Shown here in pieces: positions 16,826 to 27,228 of a stretch of 59,195 bases of DNA. This DNA is from Nitrospiraceae bacterium. Lineage in GTDB: Bacteria; Nitrospirota; Thermodesulfovibrionia; UBA6902. Made by a program: the position numbers and the translations under genes. The notes under the pieces are model-generated. The model did no database searches. It was not told where the DNA came from and worked only from the letters and a program-made list of their open reading frames with translations. The stretch's first letter is position 1, and each line of letters begins with the position of its first letter. The stretch is from contig QZKO01000031.1 of assembly GCA_003599505.1 (NCBI GenBank), forward strand, positions 1-59,195. The letters run 5' to 3'.

Positions 16826-16853
16826 AAACCACTGAGACGCAGAGGCACAGCGA
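16826..16853. repeat. CACTGAGACGCAGAGGCACA intergenic element
   Basis: The words CACTGAGACGCAGAGGCACAGCGAAA occur as dispersed intergenic repeats in many environmental bacterial genomes, to my recollection. Here one copy lies in the 124-base gap between the RNase HI gene and the zinc-ribbon gene. No second copy was seen in this window, so its status as a repeat rests on general knowledge. Confidence 0.3.
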
Positions 16854-16919
16854 AATGAACAATGTTGAATGGGTAATGAGTAATTAAGGAGATTATTTAT
16901 CACCATAATTACTTGTTGC

Positions 16920-17675
16920 TCACTGTTGATTTTTAATTGAACTTTGAGGACCCTGTGGTTTATCGCTTTCCTGCTCTTTATAGTAAAGGAACCTCTTGCA
17001 AAAATAACAGTTGAAAATATTCTCGTTTTTCTTGATATCGTTATATTGCTGCGGGGGGATGTTTGTATTGCAGCCGAGGCAAATTTCATTTCTGGTCTGG
17101 ACCACCGCCAGTCCCCCGGAGCGTTTCAAAAGATTCATGTACTGGTCATAAACTTCACTTTCTATCTTCGCGACAAATTCTTTTCTCTTCGTTTTGAAAG
17201 TTTCCATTTCCGCGTGCAGCTTCGTTTTCTCTTCTTCAACCGTCTTTTCCTGCTGTTTGAACTCTTCTTCAGTCTTTTTTACTTTTACTTCCTCTTTCTG
17301 CGAATTTTTAGTAAGGGCTTCCAGGTCTTCCATTATGGAAAGGACCGCGTCCTCGATCCTGAACTTTTCCTTTTCAAACCCCTCTATTTCCTTCAGATAC
17401 GCCTCATATTCCTTGTTTGTTTTTATTTCCTTGGTCCTGGATTTAAGCTTGTTGATTTTCTCCTGTATTTCATCAGCTTCCATCTCTTTGTTTTTTTTGT
17501 TCTTGATCAGGGCCTCACATTGGGACTTTACCTTCTGGAGTAAACTGCCCGCTTCTTTAAACGGGGCCTTGAACTGCTCCAGCCTGCCGGGAAGAGATTC
17601 AATTTTTTCGGCTATGGAAAGGATAACGGTGTCTATTTCCTGGAGCTCGATTAGAAGCTTTAATTGCTCATTCAA
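16920..17675 (-). CDS. Coiled-coil protein with C4-type zinc ribbon
   Basis: I start this gene at the TTG at 17675, which has GGAGGGG 3-5 nt upstream; a longer frame would run into the tRNA. The 251-residue product is a long coiled coil (roughly residues 5-180, rich in Lys and Glu) followed by a zinc ribbon with CLGCN and CYFC pairs, the layout of the widely conserved CT398-like/DUF164 family. Proteins of this family have been linked to flagellar, secretion or nucleic-acid functions without a settled role. It is the first gene before the RNase HI on this strand and lies immediately after a tRNA gene, from which it may be co-transcribed. Confidence 0.8.
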   Translation of the reverse strand: MNEQLKLLIELQEIDTVILSIAEKIESLPGRLEQFKAPFKEAGSLLQKVKSQCEALIKNKKNKEMEADEIQEKINKLKSRTKEIKTNKEYEAYLKEIEGFEKEKFRIEDAVLSIMEDLEALTKNSQKEEVKVKKTEEEFKQQEKTVEEEKTKLHAEMETFKTKRKEFVAKIESEVYDQYMNLLKRSGGLAVVQTRNEICLGCNTNIPPQQYNDIKKNENIFNCYFCKRFLYYKEQESDKPQGPQSSIKNQQ

Positions 17676-17699
17676 TTTCCCCTCCACAAACAAAATCGT

Positions 17700-17775
17700 T
17701 GGTGGGCCCACCAGGACTCGAACCTGGGACCAACCGGTTATGAGCCGGTAGCTCTACCAACTGAGCTATGGGCCC
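17700..17775 (-). tRNA. tRNA with CAU anticodon (Met or Ile2)
   Basis: A complete 76-base cloverleaf on the minus strand: a 7-base-pair acceptor stem (GGGCCCA with TGGGCCC), D-arm TAGCTCAGTTGGTAGAGC, an anticodon arm with CTCATAA, T-arm CCAGGTTCGAGTCCTGG, discriminator A, and an encoded CCA end. The anticodon CAU could belong to elongator methionine tRNA or to tRNA-Ile2 after lysidine modification. It is not the initiator, because the first acceptor pair is an ordinary G-C. The CCGG anticodon stem followed by TTGGTC is somewhat like tRNA-Ile2 genes; I leave the choice open. Confidence 0.93.
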
Positions 17776-17847
17776 TGCAGTTAAATCAAACATGTCATTC
17801 TATGATAAAACGCCGGGAAAAGTAAACTCTTGAAAAACCAGGATGGG

Positions 17848-19398
17848 CTAAAGGTCCTTCCTGACCGCGACCCGCTGATAGAAACCGCACTTTTTGCAAT
17901 TACCCAGTTTCTGGGCGATCGCGCCGCTGACCTTTTTGCCGCAAAAAGTCCCGGCCACCGCCCAGCATACGCGTCCGTAGTCAGGATAAGCCGGGCATCT
18001 CATATTGGCGGCCCCTTCCGCTTTTTCTACGCCGCACCTGTTGAATTCCCAGCACTTGATCCGGGCGCCGTTTTCTTCGCTCTGGTAAGGGAAGAGCATT
18101 TTGAACGTAGTGCCCCTGTCTGTTTTGCTTTCCGCGAATATCAGGCCGTTATGTTCATCAAGAATTTTCTTGCATATCGCCAGACCGAGACCTGTGCCTA
18201 TGCCGATCTCCTTTGTCGTATAAAACGGCTCAAATATCCTGTACAGCGCCTCCTCGGGCATGCCGGGGCCCGTGTCGGACACCTCAACCACGACATAATT
18301 TACCTCGTAGAGCTCCTGCATGTATGTTTTTATACTAAGTTTCCCGCCGCCGGACATTACATCAATCGCGTTGGAGACAAGATTGTTGACAGCCTGCCTG
18401 ACCTGGTCCCTGTCAATCAGGACCCGGGGGAGCGGGTCTGTCAGGTTTTCTTCAATCCGTATCCCCTGGTCACTACATATATCGGCAAAAGCCTGAATGG
18501 ATTCTTTTATCGGGACGTTGATTTCCTGGCGCTCCATTTTATATTTCGTTTCTCTCGAGAACGAAAGCACGTCTCTGAGTATCCTCTCCAGTCTGTCGAC
18601 TTCCGAGACCACGATCTCAGCGTAACCCTTTTCCCTCGAGCCGTCGGATAATTTTTTATGAAGACGTCTCGCAAACCCGCCTATGGACGTCAGGGGGTTC
18701 CTTATTTCATGGGCGACGTCGGCTGTAAGCCTTCCGAGGGCGGACAATTTTTCAACCTGGACGAGCTTCCCCTGAACGCTCCTCAATTCTTTGATATTTA
18801 CCTCAAGGTCCTTGTTAAGGTCCTCGATTTTCTGCTTGTCTTTTTTCAATTTCTCCGACAGGAGACCGAGAGGAGCCGCCAGTAAAAACAAAAATGCGAC
18901 CCGGACCATGAAATCAGTCCAGTGGAGCATATTGAACCCATCATTACAGCTTACGTAATACAATGAAGCCGCGGAGGCGGCGATGAACGTCCCCGGGACA
19001 AGGCCGAAATAAAAAGAATAAAGGGCTGTTATTAAATAGAAGCCGTTGAAGAAAGAACTTTCAAAGCCCCCGGTCACCCTGACAAGAAGGGCCGCGAACA
19101 GGAGGTCGAAGACAAGCGCGGCGCCGTAAATGAGTTTTTTCCTCTGCGGAGAAATGAAGAGCCAGATATATATGAAAATACTGTAAACCGATAAGTAACT
19201 GAAGATGGTGCCGACGTTTATGAATGTCTCATGTGTAATGCGGGAGAACACGAGCCAGCCGAATCCGCCGCAGAAGATTACGATCCTGATAATGATAAAA
19301 GCAAGGTCGGTGACTTCCAGGGACTTCCCGGCTTTTTCCCATATGGCCTTTATCGTTTTATAAGGAGCTAATATTCTTACCGCGCAGCTTACTCCCAC
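17848..19398 (-). CDS. Membrane sensor histidine kinase with cysteine-rich tail
   Basis: A 516-residue kinase. About six membrane helices (residues 33-180) form the sensor region with no obvious periplasmic domain. A coiled coil follows (182-218), then the dimerisation and phospho-acceptor domain with His230 in ADVAHEIRNPLTSIGGFARRL, then the ATPase domain (VSDTGPGMPEEALYRIFEPFYTTKEIGIGTGLGLAICKKI). The last 70 residues hold eight cysteines starting with CWEFNRCG and ending with CKKCGFYQ, which could bind a metal or Fe-S centre and sense redox state. The start is uncertain: the GTG at 19398 has no strong ribosome binding site. No response-regulator gene is adjacent. Confidence 0.8.
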   Translation of the reverse strand: MGVSCAVRILAPYKTIKAIWEKAGKSLEVTDLAFIIIRIVIFCGGFGWLVFSRITHETFINVGTIFSYLSVYSIFIYIWLFISPQRKKLIYGAALVFDLLFAALLVRVTGGFESSFFNGFYLITALYSFYFGLVPGTFIAASAASLYYVSCNDGFNMLHWTDFMVRVAFLFLLAAPLGLLSEKLKKDKQKIEDLNKDLEVNIKELRSVQGKLVQVEKLSALGRLTADVAHEIRNPLTSIGGFARRLHKKLSDGSREKGYAEIVVSEVDRLERILRDVLSFSRETKYKMERQEINVPIKESIQAFADICSDQGIRIEENLTDPLPRVLIDRDQVRQAVNNLVSNAIDVMSGGGKLSIKTYMQELYEVNYVVVEVSDTGPGMPEEALYRIFEPFYTTKEIGIGTGLGLAICKKILDEHNGLIFAESKTDRGTTFKMLFPYQSEENGARIKCWEFNRCGVEKAEGAANMRCPAYPDYGRVCWAVAGTFCGKKVSGAIAQKLGNCKKCGFYQRVAVRKDL

Positions 19399-19479
19399 TT
19401 TTTTATTATAACAAAGACGTCCTCATTTAATCGCTCCGCCTCAGTTGAAGTTTTCCATTCCATCATTCATAATAGCTTC

Positions 19480-20634
19480 ATGAATCCCGCTTTCACAAAG
19501 GCCCATTCGGAAATCCTCAGAGGAATGAAGCTCTCCAGGTGCAGGAAATGCGGCTGCATGAGAGGGACCCTCGAAAACCTGAAGGCCTCGCTTCCGTTAC
19601 TGAAAATGAAGGACGCGGGAGAACTGCTGCAGAGCGTCAATGAATGGTACGCCCGGCTCGAACCCCAGGAATACCCCTGTTTCGGGTGTAAATACTGCAT
19701 CCCTCCTGAAGCGATGACCATTCTCACTACAAAATATCCCGTTCTGGCGTCATCGACTCTGTCAAGCTGCGAGATAAAAATCAGCAATACGTCCTGGCCG
19801 CCTGTTGAAGGCGAATACACGGTGCTTGACAGGTCCGCCCCCGTGGCTGTTTCCACCCTTGCAAGCGTCGAGCTTGAAGAGAGACTTGCAAGGCTCAGAC
19901 CTGACGGCCTTTGCATCGTAGGTAAAACGGAGACGGAGAACATAGGAATCGATAAAATCGTAAAGAACGTCATATCAAACCCCGTTATAACCTGTCTTAT
20001 TGTGGCCGGGAAAGACACTGATGGACATCAGAGCGGCGGGACGCTTCTGGCGCTCTGTAAAAACGGGGTGGATAAAAATATGCGGGTCATCGGTTCAAAG
20101 GGCAGAAGACCTATTCTGAAAAATATAACGCCTTCGGATGTGGACGCTTTCCGCAAACAGATTCAGATAAGGGACATGATAGGCTGCGAAGATACAAAAG
20201 CGATAGTGAAGTCCGTCAGGGAACTATCAAGAAAAGCCGCGCCTGCCGCTGCAGCGTCCGGCTGCGGATGCGGCGGTGAATGCAATACACAATCGACTGC
20301 CGGGACTTCTGTTTCTTTATCGTTCAGGAAACCTCTCGCGGCCGTTTCCGAAATTACAGCAAAAAAGTTCGATAAGGCGGTGAAGCTCGATAAAGCTGGT
20401 TATTTTGTAATTATACCGTCAAAGAAATCCGGGAATATCCTTGTTGAGCATTATTCTTATGACAACAGGCTGCTCAGAAAGATTGAAGGCAAAAACAGCC
20501 GCGACATTTACTTTACAATCATCAACAATAACTGGATAACCGAATTAAGTCACGCTTCATACCTGGGGAAAGAGCTCGCGCGGGCGGAGCTCTCTATCAA
20601 AAAAAGGTTCAAGTACGTCCAGGACGGAGCGTAG
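19480..20634 (+). CDS. MtrA-like corrinoid-domain protein with DUF4346-like C-terminus
   Basis: A 384-residue protein in three parts. The N-terminus (1-100) has cysteine pairs CRKCGC (21-26) and CFGCKYC (67-73), probably an Fe-S or metal site. Residues about 106-250 match the cytoplasmic cobamide-binding domain of the methanogen methyltransferase subunit MtrA, including VGKTETENIGIDKIVKN and DGHQSGGTLLAL; His183 is the likely counterpart of the cobalt-ligating histidine. After a linker with GCGCGGEC comes a DUF4346-like domain (280-384). Bacterial MtrA-like proteins are known but poorly characterised; with CODH/ACS in the same genome, a role in methyl transfer is plausible. It is followed 5 bases later by parA. 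Confidence 0.7.
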   Translation: MNPAFTKAHSEILRGMKLSRCRKCGCMRGTLENLKASLPLLKMKDAGELLQSVNEWYARLEPQEYPCFGCKYCIPPEAMTILTTKYPVLASSTLSSCEIKISNTSWPPVEGEYTVLDRSAPVAVSTLASVELEERLARLRPDGLCIVGKTETENIGIDKIVKNVISNPVITCLIVAGKDTDGHQSGGTLLALCKNGVDKNMRVIGSKGRRPILKNITPSDVDAFRKQIQIRDMIGCEDTKAIVKSVRELSRKAAPAAAASGCGCGGECNTQSTAGTSVSLSFRKPLAAVSEITAKKFDKAVKLDKAGYFVIIPSKKSGNILVEHYSYDNRLLRKIEGKNSRDIYFTIINNNWITELSHASYLGKELARAELSIKKRFKYVQDGA

Positions 20635-20639
20635 CGGCC

Positions 20640-21413
20640 ATGGGTAAAATAACCGCCGTAGCCAACCAGAAGGGGGGCGTCGGCAAAACGACTACAGCCA
20701 TTAATATATCAGCATCCCTTGCCGATGCCGGCAAACGCGTCCTGCTCGTGGACACCGACCCCCAGGGGAACTCAACCAGCGGGCTCGGTCTTGATAAAGA
20801 CAACCTTTACGGCAGTCTTTATGATTTATACACCGGGACCAGGACCCTCGAAGAGACGATAATGGACACTACCCTTCCCTCCCTCAAGATTATCCCATCG
20901 AACATAGAGCTGATCGGGTCCGAGCTTGAACTTGCGACAAAAGAGGGCCGGGAAACGGTCCTGCGGCAGGCCCTTGAGCCGCTCAGACACCGGTTTGATT
21001 ACATCTTCATTGACTGCCCGCCTTCACTCAGCCTTTTGACACTGAATGCCCTTGTTGCCGCCGACAGCCTGCTCGTTCCCATGCAGTGTGAATATTACGC
21101 CCTTGAAGGGATCAGCATGCTGCTGAGGACCTTCAATCTTATTAAGAATTCTTTCAACCCGTCTCTTGAAATCGAAGGGATTCTGCTTACCATGTTTGAC
21201 GGCAGGAACACGCTTGCAAACCAGGTTTCCGACGAGCTGAAAAGACATTTCGGCAATAAAGTTTATACGACATTGATACCGAGAAATGTCACTCTCGCGG
21301 AGGCCCCGAGTCACGGAAAACCTGTTATACTATACGACGTCCGCTCAAAAGGAGCGCAGAGTTATCTTGAACTCGCAAAGGAGATAATGAAAAATGAAGC
21401 CGGCGTTGGGTAA
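20640..21413 (+). CDS. parA: Chromosome-partitioning ATPase ParA/Soj
   Basis: A 257-residue ParA. The deviant Walker A motif KGGVGKTTTAINIS lies at the N-terminus, LLVDTDPQGNSTSGLG carries the Walker A' aspartate, and FIDCPPSLSLLTLNAL is Walker B. Length and motifs are those of chromosomal Soj-type proteins without a DNA-binding N-terminal extension. It drives origin segregation together with ParB, whose gene overlaps its 3' end by 20 bases. No full parS palindrome (GTTTCACGTGAAAC) was seen in the window; a half site lies near 6844. Its position suggests the region may be near the origin in some relatives, but dnaA and other markers are absent. Confidence 0.95.
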   Translation: MGKITAVANQKGGVGKTTTAINISASLADAGKRVLLVDTDPQGNSTSGLGLDKDNLYGSLYDLYTGTRTLEETIMDTTLPSLKIIPSNIELIGSELELATKEGRETVLRQALEPLRHRFDYIFIDCPPSLSLLTLNALVAADSLLVPMQCEYYALEGISMLLRTFNLIKNSFNPSLEIEGILLTMFDGRNTLANQVSDELKRHFGNKVYTTLIPRNVTLAEAPSHGKPVILYDVRSKGAQSYLELAKEIMKNEAGVG

Positions 21414-22239
21414 AGGCCTCTCGGCCCTGATACCCGATAAGGGGAAAGACAGGGCGAGGGAGATATTTGAGCTGAACATAAATACAATCGTGCCCAACGA
21501 GTACCAGCCGAGAAGGGTCTTTAACGACGCGGCGCTGAACGAACTCGTTGCATCGATAAAGGAAAAGGGGATAATCCAGCCTGTTATCGTAAGGAGGGCT
21601 TCCGATAATTCATATCACCTCATTGCCGGCGAGAGAAGATGGAGGGCCGCAAGGCTCGCAGGATTCGTCAGTATTCCCGCAATCGTCAAAGACGCCGCTC
21701 CTGAAGACGCGCTCGAACTGGCCCTGATCGAAAACATCCAGAGAGAAGACCTGAACCCGCTCGAAACAGCGGAGGCCTTTCAGAGACTGATAAACGACTT
21801 CAAACTCACGCACGACGACATCTCGAAAAAAGTCGGTAAAGACCGCGCCACCGTAACCAATTACCTGAGGATATTGAAGCTGCCCCTGGATGTAAAAAAG
21901 TGGATTGCGGACGGCTCCCTGAGTATCGGCCACGCAAAGGCCCTGCTCCAGGTTGAAAAGCCGGGGGTACAGGCAGACATAGCCGCCAGAGTAATCAAAT
22001 ACGGATTGAGTGTAAGAGAGACGGAAGCATTATGCAAGAAAGGCCCGGCGTTAAAAGTCTCCCCGGGGCGCCTTAAACCGAGGGACCCCCAGATAGCCTC
22101 CCTTGAAGAAAAAATGATGCAAAATCTCGGAACAAAAGTCCGCCTCATCCACAAATCCAATAAAAAAGGCGGGAGAATAGAGATAGAATATTACTCCCTC
22201 GAAGAGCTGGACAGGCTTCTTGAGATTTTGACAGGATAA
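21394..22239 (+). CDS. parB: Chromosome-partitioning protein ParB
   Basis: A 281-residue ParB/Spo0J. The N-terminal CTPase/nuclease-like domain has YQPRRVF and the GERRWRAARLAG box. The central helix-turn-helix region (DDISKKVGKDRATVTNYLRILKLP) binds parS. A C-terminal dimerisation region ends in YYSLEELDRLLEIL. It begins with MKPALGKGLSALIP, the usual ParA-interacting start. It overlaps parA by 20 bases, so translation is coupled. A small peptide gene follows at 22319. Confidence 0.95.
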   Translation: MKPALGKGLSALIPDKGKDRAREIFELNINTIVPNEYQPRRVFNDAALNELVASIKEKGIIQPVIVRRASDNSYHLIAGERRWRAARLAGFVSIPAIVKDAAPEDALELALIENIQREDLNPLETAEAFQRLINDFKLTHDDISKKVGKDRATVTNYLRILKLPLDVKKWIADGSLSIGHAKALLQVEKPGVQADIAARVIKYGLSVRETEALCKKGPALKVSPGRLKPRDPQIASLEEKMMQNLGTKVRLIHKSNKKGGRIEIEYYSLEELDRLLEILTG

Positions 22240-22318
22240 AACTTTATCCTTTGCAGCGTGATTCCCGTCACTTAATTCCGGTCCATGCCACGGTAAAATA
22301 AAACATGAAAGGAAGGAA

Positions 22319-22444
22319 ATGCTGGTTGAATTAAAAAATATTTACTGGAAGCTGATGACCTCCTTCAGGGAAAAGAAACAGAGAAAACAAAAGGCCCTGG
22401 TCCAGATGAAGATGATGTCAGGCTATGTAAGAAGGGTCAAATAG
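22319..22444 (+). CDS. Small basic peptide, hypothetical
   Basis: A 41-residue frame with a strong ribosome binding site (AGGAAGG, 3 nt before the ATG). It is rich in Lys, Arg and Met (KLMTSFREKKQRKQK) with an amphipathic helical pattern, and lies between parB and the convergent glgC, ending 6 bases before the glgC stop. I recognise no family. Good translation signals and the absence of other content in the gap make it a reasonable real small gene. Confidence 0.45.
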   Translation: MLVELKNIYWKLMTSFREKKQRKQKALVQMKMMSGYVRRVK

Positions 22445-22449
22445 GCAGG

Positions 22450-23670
22450 TTAAAGCCTCGAGGTCTGCTTCTCAGTCGCGATTACAGTAATCCCCGAGGG
22501 GTCCGAATGGGCCCGCCAGTAAGGCGTCCTGCTGTCATATCCTATATGAACATTTTCTTCAACCACATTGTAAGCGTCCACAATTACCCTGTTTAAAGTG
22601 CAGCCCTTTTTCAGCGTTACATAATCCATTATAATTGAATCTCTTATTTCCACGTCCTCCTCGATGGTAACGCCTTTGCGGACAACTGAATTTATTATCT
22701 TTGCCTTATTAATAAGCGAACCTTCGGCAAGGATGCTGTTGGTAATTTCTCCACCGAGAATTTTTGTGGCCGGGAGTTCATTTCTTGAAGGCCGGACCGG
22801 CCACAGTTCATTGTTGATCTCAAAAAAGGGCTTTTCGCCCAGCATATCCTGGTGCGCGTCCCAGAATGACTTTATTGTCCCTACATCCCTCCAGTAACCC
22901 TGTTCTTCATAAGGCCTGGTGCCCCGGATTTTATTTGTGGCGAAATCATATGCGAAAAGCCTTTCGCCCGCGTTCAAAAGATTCGGTATCACATGCTTGC
23001 CGAAGTCATATTCCTTGTTCCGTTCCGCCTGGATAAGCGCCTTTATCAGGGTATCGGTATTGAAAATATAATTTCCCATGGAACAATAGGCCCTTGTCTT
23101 GTCATCCGGCAAGTGCGGCGGGTTTTCGGGCTTCTCCACAAACCCCTTTATCCTGCCGTCAGTTTCCGCGTCTACGATCCCGAATAAACTGGCTTCACCG
23201 ATAGGAACAGGCCTCGCGGCTACGGTAACATGGGCCTCGCTTGCAAGGTGAAAGTCCACCATCTGGCGGATATCCATGCGGTATATGTGGTCGGCCCCAA
23301 ATACAATCACGAGTTCGGGTTTATGCTGGCGTATAAGGTTAAGGTTCTGAAATACGGCGTTGGCGGTCCCCTGAAACCAGTCAGGTCCATATCTCATCTG
23401 AGGAGGGACGACGGTTACAAAATGGTCGCTCATTACAGAAGAAAGCCCCCAGTTTTCTCTGACATATTCTATCAGAGACTGGGATTTGTATTGCACGAGA
23501 AGATAGATGGAAAAGATCTGTGAATTGATCATGTTGCTGAGAACGAAATCAATAATACGGTAGCGTCCTCCGAACGGAACAGCAGGTTTGGAGCGCTCAA
23601 ACGTCAGGGGGAAAAGTCTTTCACCCCTTCCGCCGGCCATGATCATAGCAAGTGTCTTTGGATATGCCAT
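22450..23670 (-). CDS. glgC: Glucose-1-phosphate adenylyltransferase
   Basis: A 406-residue GlgC, which makes ADP-glucose from ATP and glucose 1-phosphate for glycogen synthesis. The N-terminal nucleotide-binding motif GGRGERLFPLTFERSKPAVPFGGRYRIIDF is intact. WFQGTANAVFQNL contains the conserved region before the catalytic aspartate (FGADHIY), and FVEKPENPP is the substrate lysine region. The C-terminal left-handed beta-helix (roughly 290-390) is visible as repeated hexapeptides. Length is normal (400-430). The gene stands alone between parB and the tmRNA gene, both convergent or separate. Confidence 0.94.
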   Translation of the reverse strand: MAYPKTLAMIMAGGRGERLFPLTFERSKPAVPFGGRYRIIDFVLSNMINSQIFSIYLLVQYKSQSLIEYVRENWGLSSVMSDHFVTVVPPQMRYGPDWFQGTANAVFQNLNLIRQHKPELVIVFGADHIYRMDIRQMVDFHLASEAHVTVAARPVPIGEASLFGIVDAETDGRIKGFVEKPENPPHLPDDKTRAYCSMGNYIFNTDTLIKALIQAERNKEYDFGKHVIPNLLNAGERLFAYDFATNKIRGTRPYEEQGYWRDVGTIKSFWDAHQDMLGEKPFFEINNELWPVRPSRNELPATKILGGEITNSILAEGSLINKAKIINSVVRKGVTIEEDVEIRDSIIMDYVTLKKGCTLNRVIVDAYNVVEENVHIGYDSRTPYWRAHSDPSGITVIATEKQTSRL

Positions 23671-23792
23671 ATTTTCCTGTTAAAAAAAGATTAAAGAGTT
23701 GTTAAGATAACTAAAAGATAATTTAATTTCAAGACATCAGAATTTGATCTGAAATAAGGGGCGAAAATCGGGCGTCGTGATATTTTTTCCCT

Positions 23793-23815
23793 TAACTCCA
23801 AACTCTCAACTCTGT
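23793..23815. repeat. ACTC/GAGTT-type short-word repeat
   Basis: TTAACTCCAAACTCTCAACTCTG lies just past the 3' end of the tmRNA gene. The same word family makes the larger tract at 41436-41506. It may form part of the region where tmRNA transcription ends. Confidence 0.4.
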
Positions 23816-23819
23816 CTTT

Positions 23820-24166
<347 letters not shown>

Positions 24167-24180
24167 GTTAAGTACATTAT

Positions 24181-24267
24181 AGCATAAGCTATAGCTATAA
24201 GCTGTTAGCTGTAAGCGGTAAGCTCAAAAACAGCCGGCTTATCGCTGATAGCTTAACGCTTAGAGCT
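24181..24267. repeat. AGCTATAAGCTG-type short-word repeat
   Basis: A tract of AGCTATAAGCTGTTAGCTGTAAGC words facing an inverted set (GGCTTATCGCTGATAGC). It can fold into an imperfect hairpin between the tmRNA promoter region and the rhomboid gene. It belongs to the same family as the tracts at 14414, 31756, 36227 and 55188. Confidence 0.65.
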
Positions 24268-24291
24268 GGAAAATGATATACTTCTCTCATC

Positions 24292-24963
24292 ATGTTCCCT
24301 TTTAAAGACGACAACCCTACGCGTATCTTCCCCTTTGTAACGATCGGACTGATAATACTCAATTCCGCGGTCCTTGTCCTGCAGATATTTTCACGCGCCG
24401 ACCCGCAATATATCGCGTACGCCTATGGCGCGGTCCCGCGGTTCATTCTGTCGTTCGAGGCAGTGCAGCCTATCCATCCGGCATTGACCGTGTTTACCTC
24501 AATGTTTATGCACGGGGGGTTATTCCACCTCGCCAGCAATATGCTTTATCTCTGGATATTCGGCAATAATATCGAAGATAAGCTGGGACATGCGAGGTTC
24601 ATCATATTTTATCTTCTTTGCGGTACGGCGGCGGCTTACGCCCACGCATTGACGGACCCTCTTTCAAAAATGCCCATGATAGGGGCGAGCGGGGCCGTAT
24701 CAGGCATTCTCGGCGCGTACCTGCTGCTGTTTCCCCGCGCAAGGGTTCACACACTTATCTTTCTGGGGTTTTTTATTCAGGTGGTCAGATTGCCGGCTAT
24801 ATTTGTGATAGGGTTCTGGATTGTTATTCAACTTATAAACGGCGTAATAAGCAAAGGGATCGCGGCCCAGGGAGGAGTTGCCTGGTTTGCGCATATAGGA
24901 GGTTTTATTATCGGTCTTTTAACAGTAAAACTTTTTATAAAAAAAAGGGGAGGATATTATTAA
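24292..24963 (+). CDS. Rhomboid-family intramembrane serine protease
   Basis: A 223-residue membrane protein with about six helices. It carries the rhomboid signatures: HGGLFHLASNMLYLW (conserved His79 and Asn83 in helix two), GASGAVSG with catalytic Ser133 in helix four, and HIGGFIIG with catalytic His201 in helix six. Rhomboids cut transmembrane segments of other proteins. The length fits the basic six-helix bacterial form. The start lies 5 bases upstream of no clear ribosome binding site, so translation efficiency may be low. It is followed by the groESL promoter, with which it shares no transcript. Confidence 0.9.
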   Translation: MFPFKDDNPTRIFPFVTIGLIILNSAVLVLQIFSRADPQYIAYAYGAVPRFILSFEAVQPIHPALTVFTSMFMHGGLFHLASNMLYLWIFGNNIEDKLGHARFIIFYLLCGTAAAYAHALTDPLSKMPMIGASGAVSGILGAYLLLFPRARVHTLIFLGFFIQVVRLPAIFVIGFWIVIQLINGVISKGIAAQGGVAWFAHIGGFIIGLLTVKLFIKKRGGYY

Positions 24964-25074
24964 GCTTCAGACCATCATTCATCACATATTCAATATTTTT
25001 GAGAAAATCAAAGAAAATTAAACATATTTTTTCATATTCACCATATTTTAGTCTTTTTCTGCTAATATATGTCC

Positions 25075-25129
25075 TTGTTTTCTCAAATCATTAACAATTA
25101 TATTAGCACTCGTCATATTAGAGTGCCAA
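25075..25129 (+). promoter_or_regulatory. groESL promoter with CIRCE operator
   Basis: The CIRCE element lies at 25103-25129: TTAGCACTC, nine bases, then GAGTGCCAA. Only one base differs from the consensus TTAGCACTC-N9-GAGTGCTAA. CIRCE is the binding site of the heat-shock repressor HrcA. A likely sigma-70 promoter sits just before it, TTGTTT (25075-25080) and TATATT (25099-25104) with an 18-base spacer, so bound HrcA would cover the -10 box and the start point. This makes groESL heat-inducible by loss of repression. Confidence 0.88.
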
Positions 25130-25194
25130 TGTGATATCATTCTGTTTGTAATACAAATCAAAACCATAAAACTGAAAAGAAAGGAGACGCAACA

Positions 25195-25485
25195 ATGAAA
25201 TTCAGACCATTGAAAGACAGGGTATTGGTAAAGTATTCTGAAGAACCTGAGAAGAGTTCCGGGGGCCTTTATATCCCAGACTCTGCAAAAGAAAAACCCC
25301 AGAAGGGTGAAGTAATCGCGACGGGGCCGGGCAAGATAACCGATGACGGCAAGCTTCAGAAGATGGAGATCAAAGTAGGCGATGTCGTGCTTTTCGAGAA
25401 ATATTCCGGTTCCAAAATAAACCTTGACAACGTGGAATACCTGATAATCAGGGAAGACGATGTTCTCGGGATAGTGGAAAAATAA
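25195..25485 (+). CDS. groES: Co-chaperonin GroES
   Basis: A 96-residue GroES, the lid of the GroEL folding chamber. It begins FRPLKDRVLVKYSEEPEKSSGGLYIPDSAKEKPQKGEV, contains the mobile loop (about 17-33), and ends with the typical YLIIREDDVLGIV. The ribosome binding site AAGGAGA is strong. It is the first gene after the CIRCE element and lies 36 bases before groEL. Confidence 0.97.
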   Translation: MKFRPLKDRVLVKYSEEPEKSSGGLYIPDSAKEKPQKGEVIATGPGKITDDGKLQKMEIKVGDVVLFEKYSGSKINLDNVEYLIIREDDVLGIVEK

Positions 25486-27159
<1,674 letters not shown>

Positions 27160-27189
27160 AAAACAGAATTCAGAAGTCAGAAGATCACA

Positions 27190-27217
27190 AAAGGGTGAGG
27201 AGAAATCCTCACCCTTT
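27190..27217. terminator. Bidirectional terminator after groEL
   Basis: AAAGGGTGAGGA (27190-27201), loop GAAA, and TCCTCACCCTTT (27206-27217) form a perfect 12-base-pair stem. On the plus strand it is followed by TTTGTCGTTTTC, and on the minus strand the A-run before the stem gives TTTTGTG. It separates the convergent groEL and diguanylate cyclase genes. Confidence 0.85.
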
Positions 27218-27228
27218 GTCGTTTTCTG

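Noticed and set aside
17194-17751. Plus-strand frame opposite the zinc-ribbon gene
   Set aside because: Ser- and Phe-rich sequence typical of the complement of a Lys/Glu-rich coiled coil; it also crosses the tRNA gene.
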